From Candidatus Brevifilum fermentans (lineage in GTDB: Bacteria > Chloroflexota > Anaerolineae > Anaerolineales > Villigracilaceae), in the NCBI GenBank assembly GCA_945877125.1, contig CAMCQT010000014.1:1-60398 (forward strand): DNA of 60,398 nt, written 5' to 3'. Within the stretch, counting starts at the first letter, position 1; every line of letters begins with the position of its first letter. Below the pieces are notes generated by a model. It was not told the DNA's origin and made no database searches. It saw nothing but the letters and a program-made list of their open reading frames with translations. The position numbers were made by a program, and so were the translations under genes. Of this stretch, positions 15,094 to 23,835 are shown one piece after another.

Positions 15094-16073
15094 GCGCATC
15101 TCAACTCATACAAAAAACGGCAGGTCGGTTAATCCGACCTGCCCACACGCCGCGCACACGGCAAAATAATTTTGCCCAGCGCACCTTTTTTGTTTTCACG
15201 CTGCTACCAGTCATTTTAATTCTGATCGTCACCGTCGCATTGATCGTCCGCTCCTTGCCGATCCTGAATGCTTATCCATTAAGTGATCTGATCTTCGGCA
15301 AAGTTTGGAAGCCAACCAACGGACAGTTCGGTTTTCTGCCCTTCATCCTCGGCACGTTTTGGGTCACAGCAGTTGGCGTAATTCTCGCCGTGCCGCCCTG
15401 CCTGCTGGTCTCGATCTATCTGGCAGAATATGCCCACGCCAAAACGCGCTCGTTTGCCAAGCCCGTGCTGGATTTGCTGGCTGCGATTCCGCCTGTGGTC
15501 TATGGCGTGTGGGGATTACTTGCCATCGTGCCTTTTGTGGATAAAGTGCTCGCGCCGCTCTCTACCCGTTGGCTGGGCGCTGTTTCGATATTCAGTGTCA
15601 ACCAGCCGACAGGTTTTGGCATCCTCGCCGCGGGCATCGTGCTGGCGGTGATGATCGCGCCGCTAATCATCTCGGTCATGTATGAAATTTTCTCCACCGT
15701 CCCCAATGATTTGCGCCATGCCTCGCTGGCAGTCGGCGCGACTCAATGGCAGACCATCCGCAACATTATCCTGCCGCAGGTTGGACCAGGCATCATCGCC
15801 GCGATTGTGCTTGGGGCATCGCGCGCGCTCGGCGAAACCATCGCCGTGTTGATGGTGGTGGGCAACGTCCCGCAAATTCCAACTTCAATTTTTGATTCGG
15901 CGTATCCGCTGCCAGCCTTGATCGCAAACAACTACGGCGAGATGATGTCCATCCCGTTGTACGATGCGGCTTTGCTAAGTGCGGCGCTTGTTTTGCTGGT
16001 CGTCATCCTTATCTTTAATATCCTATCCATGCTGGTCATCCAGCGCATGTTGAGGCGAAAATGGGCTTCTTAA
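15090..16073 (+). CDS. pstC: Phosphate ABC transporter permease PstC
   Basis: About 327 residues with six or seven hydrophobic segments. The ATG at 15090 overlaps the pstS stop (ATGA), which implies translational coupling; an upstream in-frame ATG at 14997 lies inside pstS and is rejected. Features include IPPVVYGVWGLLAIVPF and the cytoplasmic EAA-type loop DLRHASLAVGATQWQTIRNIILPQ followed later by GASRALGETIAVLMV, typical of PstC. Codons about 11-19 are written by a perfect hairpin (15119-15143). PstC pairs with PstA to form the channel. Confidence 0.94.
   Translation: MSASQLIQKTAGRLIRPAHTPRTRQNNFAQRTFFVFTLLPVILILIVTVALIVRSLPILNAYPLSDLIFGKVWKPTNGQFGFLPFILGTFWVTAVGVILAVPPCLLVSIYLAEYAHAKTRSFAKPVLDLLAAIPPVVYGVWGLLAIVPFVDKVLAPLSTRWLGAVSIFSVNQPTGFGILAAGIVLAVMIAPLIISVMYEIFSTVPNDLRHASLAVGATQWQTIRNIILPQVGPGIIAAIVLGASRALGETIAVLMVVGNVPQIPTSIFDSAYPLPALIANNYGEMMSIPLYDAALLSAALVLLVVILIFNILSMLVIQRMLRRKWAS
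15119..15143 (+). promoter_or_regulatory. Intraoperon hairpin at the pstS/pstC junction
   Basis: Perfect 10-bp arms GGCAGGTCGG and CCGACCTGCC with a TTAAT loop, 26 nt after the pstS stop and inside the start of pstC. It could stabilise the pstS 3' end or slow ribosomes entering pstC. Comparable hairpins follow the binding-protein genes at 22973 and 34543. Confidence 0.6.
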
Positions 16074-16933
16074 AGAAAAAACGCTGGCAAAGACGTCACC
16101 TGATGGAAGCCTTCATGAAATTTATCATGCGGGTTTCACTGGTGATTGTGGCAGGCGCGCTGGGCTTGATCTTGTGGATCATCGTCGTGCGCGGACTGCC
16201 CGCACTCAGTTGGGATATGGTCACAAAGATTCCTGAAGGCGGATATTACATGGGCAAGGGCGGCGGCATCTTGAATGCCATCCTCGGCTCGTTGTATCTA
16301 GCGGCAGGCGGAACATTTTTGGCAATGATTTTCAGCGTGCCGATTGCCATGTATCTCAAAACCTATCTTGGTGACTCAAAGTGGGGACAATACGTGCGAC
16401 TCGCGTTGGATGTGCTTTGGGGTATCCCGTCCATCGTGTACGGCGCATTCGGTTTCACGTTGATGATTGCGCTCGGCATCCGCGCTTCGTTGCTGGCAGG
16501 CATCATCATTCTGGCGCTGATCGAACTGCCGATCATGACCCGCGCCATGGACGAAGTCATCCGTCGTATGCCAGTGGATTTGGAACATGCTGCGCTCGCA
16601 CTCGGCTCGACCAAATTTGAGGTTGCGCTGCGCGTGGTCACACGCCAAATGCTGCCCGGCATCACCACCGCCATCCTGCTGGGCTTCGGGCGAGGAATCG
16701 GCGACGCGGCTTCGGTCTTATTCACCGCAGGCTACACCGACCGCATCCCCACCTCGTTGATGCGTCCCACGGCATCTTTGCCGCTGGCAGTTTTCTTCCA
16801 GCTTGGCTCGCCCTATCCCGAAGTACAGCAACGCGGATATGCCGCCGCATTAATTCTCACCATCATCGTGCTGGTGGTCAGCCTCGGCTCACGCTGGCTC
16901 TCGGCGCGATTGAATAAATACACGATCAAGTAA
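16061..16933 (+). CDS. pstA: Phosphate ABC transporter permease PstA
   Basis: 290 residues, six hydrophobic segments. VLWGIPSIVYGAFGF parallels the PstC IPxVVYG motif, and VDLEHAALALGSTKFEVALRVVTRQ is the EAA-type loop that contacts PstB. GFGRGIGDAASVLFTAGY matches the PstA family. It overlaps the end of pstC by 13 bp. A P4 repeat separates it from pstB. Confidence 0.94.
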   Translation: MGFLKKKRWQRRHLMEAFMKFIMRVSLVIVAGALGLILWIIVVRGLPALSWDMVTKIPEGGYYMGKGGGILNAILGSLYLAAGGTFLAMIFSVPIAMYLKTYLGDSKWGQYVRLALDVLWGIPSIVYGAFGFTLMIALGIRASLLAGIIILALIELPIMTRAMDEVIRRMPVDLEHAALALGSTKFEVALRVVTRQMLPGITTAILLGFGRGIGDAASVLFTAGYTDRIPTSLMRPTASLPLAVFFQLGSPYPEVQQRGYAAALILTIIVLVVSLGSRWLSARLNKYTIK

Positions 16934-16943
16934 ATTTATTTTC

Positions 16944-17037
16944 GTCATTGCGAGGGCGCTCTTGCTCTTCGCCCGAAGCAATCTCCCCGCCAACCAGAAG
17001 ATTGCTTCGTCGGGAAGAACACCCTCCTCGCAATGAC
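16944..17037. repeat. Palindromic repeat family P4, copy 3 (inside pst operon)
   Basis: Ends GTCATTGCGAGGGCG and CCTCGCAATGAC, centre GAAGCAATCTCC and GAAGATTGCTTCG. It sits between pstA and pstB and makes a strong hairpin in the operon mRNA. A longer in-frame start for pstB at 16948 would be translated from this repeat and is rejected. Confidence 0.85.
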
Positions 17038-17052
17038 AAACAGGATGTTTAT

Positions 17053-17808
17053 ATGGAAACCCATATTCAAGTAAAAAATCTCAACGTTTATTACGGCAAG
17101 CAACAGGCATTGAAAGATGTCAATATTGAAATTCCCAAGAAGCAGATCACGGTCATCATGGGACCTTCGGGCTGCGGCAAGACCACCCTGCTAAAAAGCC
17201 TCAATCGCTTTCTGGAACTCACCGACGGCACACAGATCACGGGTGAAGTTCTTTTGGACGGCACAAATATCTATGACCGCGAAGTGGATGTGACCGAGGT
17301 GCGAAAGGTAGTCGGCTTGCTGGCGCAGCGTCCCTCGCCATTGCCGATGTCCATTTATGACAATGTGGTCTACGGCATGAACATTCACAGAATGAAAAAA
17401 GACCGCAAGGAATACAAAGCCGCTGTGAGGCATTACCTTGAAATTGCGGGTCTGTGGGAGGAAGTTCACAAGCGACTGCATGACCCCGCCACGAGTCTTT
17501 CGATTGGACAACAACAACGCCTCTGCCTAGCCCGCGGACTGGCAGTCGAACCTGAGATCATCCTCGGCGACGAGCCGACTTCCGCGCTGGACCCGATCTC
17601 TTCGCAGAATATCGAAAGCCGTTTGATCGACTTGAAGCAGCAATACACAACCGTCATTGTGACGCACACCTTGCGACAGGCAAAACGCCTTGCGGATTAT
17701 GTCATTTATATGTACATGGGGGAAGTCATCGAAGCGGGACTGGCGAAGGATGTGTTTTCCAATCCCCAGCATGAAAGAACAAGGCAGTATTTGGAAGGGT
17801 TGTTCTAG
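17053..17808 (+). CDS. pstB: Phosphate ABC transporter ATP-binding protein
   Basis: About 251 residues. Walker A is GPSGCGKTT, the signature motif is LSIGQQQRLCLAR (one residue from the usual LSGGQQ), and Walker B is IILGDEPTSALDP with the H-loop VIVTHTLRQAKRLAD. VGLLAQRPSPLPMSIYDNV is the PstB-type Q-loop. The start at 17053 gives METHIQVKNLNVYYGK, the usual PstB beginning. It powers PstCA. No phoU or phoBR follows, so control of the operon is encoded elsewhere. Confidence 0.94.
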   Translation: METHIQVKNLNVYYGKQQALKDVNIEIPKKQITVIMGPSGCGKTTLLKSLNRFLELTDGTQITGEVLLDGTNIYDREVDVTEVRKVVGLLAQRPSPLPMSIYDNVVYGMNIHRMKKDRKEYKAAVRHYLEIAGLWEEVHKRLHDPATSLSIGQQQRLCLARGLAVEPEIILGDEPTSALDPISSQNIESRLIDLKQQYTTVIVTHTLRQAKRLADYVIYMYMGEVIEAGLAKDVFSNPQHERTRQYLEGLF

Positions 17809-17816
17809 ACACACAA

Positions 17817-17910
17817 TGTCATTGCGAGGGCGCTCCTGCCTTTTGCCCGAAGCAATCTCCAACTAACTGGAGATTGCTTCGTCGGGAAGAACATCCTCCT
17901 CGCAATGACA
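17817..17910. repeat. Palindromic repeat family P4, copy 4
   Basis: Ends TGTCATTGCGAGGGCG and CCTCGCAATGACA. It lies 8 bp after pstB and 20 bp before the convergent methyltransferase gene, where it could end both transcripts. Confidence 0.85.
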
Positions 17911-17930
17911 TTTGTTCCTTAGTTTTGTGA

Positions 17931-18620
17931 TTACCAAATTCCCGGCAATAAACGATAACGTGTTTTCTGCGCAAATTCCTTGTAGCCAGGCAGTTCTGCC
18001 TGCAAGGTTTTATCTTCCAATGCGGTACGGACAACCATGACCACAGCCAGTAAAACAGTGGGGATCCACGCCCAGAACGAATCTAATAAAAGGGGAATGA
18101 ACACATAACCAAACAATCCGCCGGCATAGCCCGGGTGGCGCATGATTCGATAAGGTCCTGTGGAGACAACATGGTGTCCGCGCTCGGTTTGGATGCGGAC
18201 GGTGCCGGCGAAGAATCGGTTCTCGATCAGCGCCCAAGAGGAAAAGCCATAGCCGAGACAAATGCCAAGCAGCGCAACCAGATTTAGGGCGGAGACAGGG
18301 GGCGAGGAATGTCGATCGAAACCGGCAACGATCAAAATGATGACGGATCCAATTCCAAGCAAGGGAGCGAGGACTTTATCCCAGGGCTTTGTGTCTTTTG
18401 CATCCATAAACCGCGCGCGCTCTTTTAGTAAGTCGGGATGCTTGCGAGCGACAATGAGGCGGCTGATGGCAAAAGCCAGAATGCTGACGACGGCATACGC
18501 CCACGCCTGCCACCAATCCCATTGCGCTGAAATGATCATGGGGATAAACGGGACGATGACAACAACGATCACCACCTGCACAATGGCGCGCCAAATAACA
18601 GGTTTATTTTGTTGAGTCAT
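17931..18620 (-). CDS. Isoprenylcysteine methyltransferase-like membrane protein
   Basis: About 229 residues with five hydrophobic segments. The C-terminal part has STGPYRIMRHPGYAGGLFGY, the RHPxY motif that binds S-adenosylmethionine in ICMT/PEMT-type membrane methyltransferases, followed by EDKTLQAELPGYKEFAQKTRYRLLPGIW. Bacterial relatives methylate small or lipid substrates, mostly unknown. GGAGG directly before the ATG at 18620 decides the start over an upstream ATG at 18665. It is divergent from the NfeD-type gene. Confidence 0.85.
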   Translation of the reverse strand: MTQQNKPVIWRAIVQVVIVVVIVPFIPMIISAQWDWWQAWAYAVVSILAFAISRLIVARKHPDLLKERARFMDAKDTKPWDKVLAPLLGIGSVIILIVAGFDRHSSPPVSALNLVALLGICLGYGFSSWALIENRFFAGTVRIQTERGHHVVSTGPYRIMRHPGYAGGLFGYVFIPLLLDSFWAWIPTVLLAVVMVVRTALEDKTLQAELPGYKEFAQKTRYRLLPGIW

Positions 18621-18667
18621 GATTTCCTCCATAACCATTATAATGACCAAAGATACTGGATACAAAT

Positions 18668-19975
18668 ATGAAACTTATGCGTATTACCTTACTAACTCTG
18701 ATGGTCGCGCTGGCTTTCTTTTCACTGGCTCATGCGCAAAGCGACGAACCGCTGGCAATTGTGATGACTGCCGATGGCACGATTATGCCGGCAATGCTTG
18801 AGTATTTCAAGCGCGGCATTACGACTGCCGAACAACGTAACGCGGAAGTGCTCGTCATTCAATTGAACACGCCCGGCGGAGGTGTGGAAACCATGCTTGA
18901 AATGATTCAGGTGATGCGCGCCAGCACGGTGCCGGTGGTGGTGTACGTTTCGCCAAAAGATGCGATTGCAGGCAGCGCGGGCGCGTTGATTACGATGGCG
19001 GGACATGCCTCGGCGATGGCGCCCAAAACCGCAATCGGGGCGGCCAGTCCGATTAATAGTTCCGGCACTGATATTGAGTCGACGCTGGAAACGAAGATCA
19101 AAGAAATACTGAAAGCCAAGGCGCGCGCATTGGTCGAAGAGCGCGGACCGGAAGCCGTCAAACTTGCCGATGCAATGATCGATGAAGCCATTGCCGTGAC
19201 CGCCAAGGAAGCACTGGATGCAAAGTTGATCGACTTTATTTCCGATGACACCGAAGACCTGCTTCAATCGTTGGACGGTTTCACCGTTCAAATGGATGAT
19301 GGCAAGCGCACGCTGAACACAGAAAATATACGCACAGAAAATTTGGATATCAGTTTTATCGAACAACTTTTATTGATGCTGACCGACCCGAACATTGCCT
19401 TTCTTTTACTTGCCATCGGCGTGCAGGGTATTTTGATCGAAATCTCCAGTCCGGGCGGCTGGTTTGCGGGCTTCATTGGCGCAGTCTGTCTGACGCTGGC
19501 GGTCTACGGAATGGGCGTGCTGACCGTCAACTGGTTCGGTTTTATCTTTCTCCTCATCGCCTTCGTGTTATTCATCCTCGATATCAAAGCGCCTACGCAT
19601 GGCGCACTGACGACGGCGGGCGTGGCATCATTTATTGTTGGCGCGCTGGTGCTGTTCAACTCGCCGGGTACGCCGCAATTTCAACGGGTTTCGGTTCCGC
19701 TGGTGATCGGCATGGGCGTTTTCCTCGGCTTGTTATTCTTTGGGATTTTGCTGATCGCGTTGCGCGCACAGCATCGCCCGATCCAGACCGGAAGTGAGTC
19801 ACTGCTTGGGAAAACAGGATCAGCCCGAACGGCGGTGGATGCTGCGGGACAAGTCCAAGTGGAAAGTGAATTATGGAGCGCAGAAAAATCTGCTGAGTCA
19901 GAATCCATTGGTAAGGGCGACCTTATCGAAGTTGTCGAAGTTCGTGGATTAAGATTAATTGTGAAAAAGAAGTAG
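18668..19975 (+). CDS. NfeD-type membrane serine protease (ClpP-like, stomatin-associated)
   Basis: 435 residues. A signal peptide (1-23, ending AHAQ) precedes a ClpP/crotonase-like protease domain: [38 protein letters not shown] with the probable nucleophile Ser in GSAG, and a conserved [12 protein letters not shown] helix. About 230-340 are four hydrophobic segments, and the last ~70 residues form the soluble NfeD OB-like domain ([23 protein letters not shown]). This is the long NfeD1b class, often next to a stomatin/SPFH gene, which is absent here. It probably acts in membrane-protein quality control. TATAAT lies at about 18640. Confidence 0.9.
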   Translation: MKLMRITLLTLMVALAFFSLAHAQSDEPLAIVMTADGTIMPAMLEYFKRGITTAEQRNAEVLVIQLNTPGGGVETMLEMIQVMRASTVPVVVYVSPKDAIAGSAGALITMAGHASAMAPKTAIGAASPINSSGTDIESTLETKIKEILKAKARALVEERGPEAVKLADAMIDEAIAVTAKEALDAKLIDFISDDTEDLLQSLDGFTVQMDDGKRTLNTENIRTENLDISFIEQLLLMLTDPNIAFLLLAIGVQGILIEISSPGGWFAGFIGAVCLTLAVYGMGVLTVNWFGFIFLLIAFVLFILDIKAPTHGALTTAGVASFIVGALVLFNSPGTPQFQRVSVPLVIGMGVFLGLLFFGILLIALRAQHRPIQTGSESLLGKTGSARTAVDAAGQVQVESELWSAEKSAESESIGKGDLIEVVEVRGLRLIVKKK

Positions 19976-19976
19976 A

Positions 19977-20069
19977 TGTCATTGCGAGGGCGCACTTGTT
20001 TTTGCCCGAAGCAATCTCACAGTAATACGGAGATTGCTTCGTCGGAAAGAGCATCCTCCTCGCAATGAC
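19977..20069. repeat. Palindromic repeat family P4, copy 5
   Basis: Ends TGTCATTGCGAGGGCG and CCTCGCAATGACG. It lies between the NfeD-type gene and lipA, 18 bp before the lipA start. Confidence 0.85.
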
Positions 20070-20087
20070 GAAGCAAAAGGAACCCCC

Positions 20088-21035
20088 ATGGCTGTTACCC
20101 CTACGAGAGATAGAGTCTCCACCCAAACAGAAGCCCGCCCGCTGCGCCGCCCCGATTGGATCAAAGTGCGCGCGCCGTCTGGCGAGACCTTTGAACAATT
20201 ACAGGTATTGATGCGCTCGAAATCGCTGCATACCGTGTGCGAAGAAGCGAATTGCCCGAACCTCGGCGAATGCTGGGGCAGCGGCACTGCGACATTTTTG
20301 ATGCTGGGCGATGTTTGCACGCGCACCTGCGCCTTCTGCGATATTAAACACGGCAAGCCCGCGCTGATGGATTGGGGCGAAGCCGAGCGCGTGGCGCAGG
20401 CTGTGAAATCAATGGAGTTGAAGCATGCGGTCATCACCTCGGTCAACCGCGATGAACGCCGTGACGGCGGCGCACCGATCTTCGCGATGGTGATTCGACG
20501 CATCCGCGAGTTGCGTCCCGGCTGTTCGATTGAAGTGTTGATCCCTGATTTCAAAGGTTCAATCGAAGCCTTGAAGATCGTGATGGATGCGCGCCCCGAG
20601 ATTTTGAATCACAATGTTGAAACCGTGCCGCGCTTGTTCAAGACCATTCAACCGCAGGATAATTATGCGTGGGCTGCGGCGACATTATCCAACGCAAAAA
20701 AACTCGACCCAGATGTGCTGACCAAATCAGGCATTATGCTCGGCTTGGGCGAGACGATGGACGAAGTCAAACAAGTGATGCGTGACCAACGTAGTTGGGG
20801 CGTGGATATTCTGACCATCGGTCAATATCTGCAACCGAGCAAGAAGCACTTTGCAATGGAACGTTATTACACGATGGAAGAATTTGCCGAACTGCGCGAG
20901 TTTGGAAAAGAGATCGGTTTCAAGTGGGTCGAGTCAAATCCGCTGGTGCGGTCTTCGTATCACGCCGCGGAGCAAGTCCGCGCGCTGAGTGTGGTGCATC
21001 GCAAGTTGTACGGGGAAGTAAAAAGTGAGAAGTAA
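20088..21035 (+). CDS. lipA: Lipoyl synthase
   Basis: 315 residues. Radical SAM enzyme that inserts two sulfurs into protein-bound octanoate to make lipoyl groups. The auxiliary cluster motif is [12 protein letters not shown] and the radical SAM motif CTRTCAFC, in the fixed LipA spacing. [19 protein letters not shown] and the C-terminal SSYHAAEQ complete the family pattern; the last holds the Ser that ligates the auxiliary cluster. The ATG at 20088 is used because the longer frame is translated from the P4 repeat. A 14-bp tandem array overlaps the final codons. No lipB is nearby. Confidence 0.96.
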   Translation: MAVTPTRDRVSTQTEARPLRRPDWIKVRAPSGETFEQLQVLMRSKSLHTVCEEANCPNLGECWGSGTATFLMLGDVCTRTCAFCDIKHGKPALMDWGEAERVAQAVKSMELKHAVITSVNRDERRDGGAPIFAMVIRRIRELRPGCSIEVLIPDFKGSIEALKIVMDARPEILNHNVETVPRLFKTIQPQDNYAWAAATLSNAKKLDPDVLTKSGIMLGLGETMDEVKQVMRDQRSWGVDILTIGQYLQPSKKHFAMERYYTMEEFAELREFGKEIGFKWVESNPLVRSSYHAAEQVRALSVVHRKLYGEVKSEK

Positions 21036-21080
21036 AAAGTGAGAAGTAAAAAGTGAGAAGTGAAAAGTGAGAAGTGAAAA
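21015..21080 (+). repeat. 14-bp tandem repeat across the lipA stop codon
   Basis: GAAGTAAAAAGTGA repeated about 4.7 times, with later units changing TA to TG. The first unit and a half encode the last LipA residues (EVKSEK) and the stop; the rest is untranslated. Confidence 0.85.
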
Positions 21081-21112
21081 CCTCCTGCCAGCAAACGGCG
21101 GGAGGTTTTTTG
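21079..21112 (+). terminator. lipA terminator
   Basis: AACCTCCTGCC pairs with GGCGGGAGGTT and is followed by TTTT. Immediately after the tandem array. Confidence 0.8.
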
Positions 21113-21176
21113 TTGTGATCGCTATGAAGTTCAGATATATAATTTCGCGCATAAAAAACTGCAAAGGAAATTCTCC

Positions 21177-21686
21177 ATGAATATTATTGAAACAGACCGC
21201 TTAATTCTTCGCAAGCTTGGCGTTGATGATGCCGAGTTCATCCTTGACCTGTTTAATCAACCTTCGTTCATCCACTATATTGGAGATCGGGGAGTGCGGA
21301 CGCTTGAGGATGCAAAGCGATATATCTTAGCGGGAGCAGTCACCAGCTACGAAAGATTCGGTTTCGGTTTGTATTTGACTCTGCTGGCCGAAGGTCAAAT
21401 CCCGATTGGGATCTGTGGTCTGGTAAAAAGAGATTCGCTAAAAGATGCGGATGTGGGCTTTGCCTTTCTGCCGCAATACTGGTCAAAGGGCTATGCGTTT
21501 GAAGCCGCATCTGCTGTGCTGGTTTATGCAAGGAATACCCTGGGACTAAAGCGAATTTTGGGAATTACAACGCCGGATAATCAAGGCTCGATCCGTGTGC
21601 TTGAAAAAGCCGGATTGAAATTTGAACAAATGGTCAGGTTGTCTGAAGATGATGTGGAACTTAAGTTGTTTGCATCGGAAGTATGA
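21177..21686 (+). CDS. GNAT family N-acetyltransferase (RimJ/RimL-like)
   Basis: 169 residues. It starts IIETDRLILRKLGVDDAEFI, the usual opening of RimJ/RimL-type acetyltransferases, and has GLVKRDSLKDADVGFAFLP then the acetyl-CoA segment YWSKGYAFEAASAVLVYA, ITTPDNQGSIRVLEKAGLKF. These enzymes acetylate protein N-termini, small molecules or antibiotics; the substrate here is unknown. AAGGAAA precedes the ATG. Stand-alone gene between a terminator and the phn promoter. Confidence 0.9.
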   Translation: MNIIETDRLILRKLGVDDAEFILDLFNQPSFIHYIGDRGVRTLEDAKRYILAGAVTSYERFGFGLYLTLLAEGQIPIGICGLVKRDSLKDADVGFAFLPQYWSKGYAFEAASAVLVYARNTLGLKRILGITTPDNQGSIRVLEKAGLKFEQMVRLSEDDVELKLFASEV

Positions 21687-21733
21687 AAACAACAGGTAAT
21701 GAAGTACATAATCTTTTTTTAAGAAAAGCGTAC

Positions 21734-21762
21734 TTGTTTGCATAATTGATATGAGTTATTAT
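21734..21762 (+). promoter_or_regulatory. Likely promoter of the phnDCE-type operon
   Basis: TTGTTT (21734-21739), a 17-bp spacer and TATTAT (21757-21762). A small hairpin (GGGGTG and CACCCC, about 21772-21789) lies in the leader before the AGAGGAG ribosome-binding site. Confidence 0.5.
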
Positions 21763-21821
21763 CTTTAGGTCAGGGGTGATTCCCACCCCATAAACCTTAT
21801 ATCTCTTTAAGAGGAGAAGAT

Positions 21822-22952
21822 ATGAATAAACGTTTAGTATTCGTCCTGCTGACCCTCATTGTTGCCACTTCAATGTTGTTGTCGGCTTGTGGACCTGCGG
21901 CCACCGCAGCTCCTGTTGCTACCGAAGCCCCCGCCACCGAAGCTCCCACCGCAGCCCCAGTTGCAACTGAAGTGCCGGAACCCACTGTGGGTTCACCCGA
22001 GCACCCAATCAAAGTGCTGTTCGTTCCCTCAGTGGATGCGAACATCATCACCACCGGCGGCGAAGTAATGGCTGCCGCTTTGAACGAAGCCACTGGCTTG
22101 ACCTTTGAAGTGACTGTCCCGACCTCTTACGCCGCGACCATCGAAGAAATGTGTGCTTCTCCAATGGACACCATGGCTTTCATCCCCGGCTTGGGTTATG
22201 CCCTCGCCAGCCAGTTATGCGGTGTAGACGTTGCTTTCAAAGCCGTCCGTTATGGCTACCCGGTTTACTGGGCTGAATATATCGTTGCGCGCGATAGCAA
22301 ATTCCAGACACTTGCTGACCTGGAAGGCGCGACCTGGGGTTATGGCGACCAGGGTTCAACCTCTGGTTACATGGTCCCTGCCGTTGAATTAACCGATGCT
22401 GGCATCACCCCCGGTGAACAGAAACAGACCGGCGGTCATAACCAGACCGTTACCGCAGTCTACAATGGTGAAGTTGATTTCGGCACCGTTTTTTATAGTG
22501 TCCCATTGACTCCCGAAGGCGCTCCCGTATTCACCTATGACGACTACGTAGCCGGCAAAGTCACTGCGGATATGTACGAAGTTCCCGCTGACGTGATCCC
22601 GAACTGCGCCCCCGATGCCGAAGGCAAGAAATTGCTGTGCGACGGCTGGCGTGTGCTCGATGCCCGTGCCAACATCCGCGTGGAAGCGCCAGATGTAATG
22701 CAGAAAGTCCGCATCCTCGCCATCTCACAAGCCATCCCCAACGACACACTTTCTTTTGGTCCTGAGTTCCCCGCTGATATTCGCACTCAGATCGAAGACG
22801 CCCTCGTTGCTTTCGCAGGAACCGAAGCTTGGGGCACCTCCATTGGCAGCGCCGACTTCTACGGCTGGTCTGGCATTACCCCTGCCACCGACGCTGAATA
22901 TGACATGGTTCGCGCCATGGTCGCCGCCACCGGTTACACGGCTCCCAAATAA
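21822..22952 (+). CDS. phnD: Phosphonate/phosphite-type ABC transporter substrate-binding lipoprotein
   Basis: 376 residues. Lipobox LLSAC (Cys about 24) is followed by a repetitive Ala/Pro/Thr/Glu linker (to about 58). The binding domain begins HPIKVLFVPSVDANIITTGG, then ATGLTFEVTVPTSYAATIEEM and FIPGLGYALA, the PhnD/PtxB pattern. DLEGATWGYGDQGSTSGYMVP and the later NGEVDFGTVFYS shape the oxyanion pocket. Substrate could be phosphonate, phosphite or a related oxyanion; pocket residues alone do not settle it. A strong intraoperon terminator separates it from phnC. Confidence 0.88.
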   Translation: MNKRLVFVLLTLIVATSMLLSACGPAATAAPVATEAPATEAPTAAPVATEVPEPTVGSPEHPIKVLFVPSVDANIITTGGEVMAAALNEATGLTFEVTVPTSYAATIEEMCASPMDTMAFIPGLGYALASQLCGVDVAFKAVRYGYPVYWAEYIVARDSKFQTLADLEGATWGYGDQGSTSGYMVPAVELTDAGITPGEQKQTGGHNQTVTAVYNGEVDFGTVFYSVPLTPEGAPVFTYDDYVAGKVTADMYEVPADVIPNCAPDAEGKKLLCDGWRVLDARANIRVEAPDVMQKVRILAISQAIPNDTLSFGPEFPADIRTQIEDALVAFAGTEAWGTSIGSADFYGWSGITPATDAEYDMVRAMVAATGYTAPK

Positions 22953-22972
22953 TTAATATCTTGCTGTACTAT

Positions 22973-23008
22973 TTCGGGCAGGGAGTTTTCTCCCTGCCCG
23001 AATTTTTT
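22973..23008 (+). terminator. Intraoperon terminator between phnD and phnC
   Basis: Perfect 12-bp stem TTCGGGCAGGGA with TCCCTGCCCGAA, loop GTTTTC, then six T. A complete intrinsic terminator inside an obvious operon, so partial read-through is expected. Confidence 0.85.
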
Positions 23009-23080
23009 CTTCTTCTATCTTATAATCGGGGGGCAAGCAAAACGGACAACATCTTTCAAAAAGATTGCGAGAAGCCAAAA

Positions 23081-23833
23081 ATGCTCCAAGTAAAAAATTT
23101 AACCAAAATCTATGATGGGGGCGTCAAAGCGCTGGACAATGTTTCCTTTGAAGTGCCAGATGGACAGTTCCTGGCCGTAATCGGCTTGAGCGGTTCTGGT
23201 AAATCTACATTGTTACGCTGTATTAATCGTTTGATAGACCCAACCGAAGGACAAATTCTATGGGATGGCGAAGACATCACCGCCGCCTCACCCGAAGAAA
23301 TGCGCCGCATCCGACGCAAGATCGGCATGGTCTTTCAACACTTCAACCTGGTGCATCGCTCAAAGGTCATCACCAATGTGCTGGCTGGGCGGCTCGGTTA
23401 TGTCAACCCGGCGTGGAGTTTGCTTAACCGTTTTTCCAAAGAAGATATGGAAAAAGCCGTCAAACAATTGGAGCGTGTCGGCATCGCAGATAAAGCGAAT
23501 CAACGCGCAGACGAATTAAGCGGCGGACAGCAGCAACGTGTTGGAATTGCGCGCGCACTCATGCAGGACCCGAAGATGATCCTCGCCGATGAGCCAGTTG
23601 CCAGCCTGGACCCTGTCCTCGCGCACAGCATCATGAAGCATCTCGAAGAGATCAACAAAAAAGACGGCGTGACCGTGCTGTGCAGTCTGCACTTCCTCGA
23701 CCTCGTGCATCGCTATGCCGACCGCGTGATCGCCCTGAATCAGGGTCAACTGGTCTTTGAAGGTTCCCCCAGAGATATTGACGATAAAAAATTCAAAGAC
23801 ATCTACGGGCGCGATGCCGAAAGGGTAGGATAG
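23081..23833 (+). CDS. phnC: Phosphonate-type ABC transporter ATP-binding protein
   Basis: About 250 residues. It starts MLQVKNLTKIYDGG; Walker A is GLSGSGKST, the Q-loop region GMVFQHFNLVHRSKVITNVL with LAGRLG is PhnC-specific, the signature is LSGGQQQRVGIAR and Walker B ILADEPVASLDP. The ATG at 23081 is preferred to an in-frame start at 22961, which would run through the terminator. It ends 2 bp before phnE, so the two are translationally linked. Confidence 0.92.
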   Translation: MLQVKNLTKIYDGGVKALDNVSFEVPDGQFLAVIGLSGSGKSTLLRCINRLIDPTEGQILWDGEDITAASPEEMRRIRRKIGMVFQHFNLVHRSKVITNVLAGRLGYVNPAWSLLNRFSKEDMEKAVKQLERVGIADKANQRADELSGGQQQRVGIARALMQDPKMILADEPVASLDPVLAHSIMKHLEEINKKDGVTVLCSLHFLDLVHRYADRVIALNQGQLVFEGSPRDIDDKKFKDIYGRDAERVG

Positions 23834-23835
23834 CC

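Noticed and set aside
16948-17052. Longer N-terminus for pstB
   Set aside because: It is translated from a P4 repeat; the standard PstB start is at 17053.
20034-20087. Longer N-terminus for lipA
   Set aside because: Also translated from a P4 repeat; ATG at 20088 fits the family.
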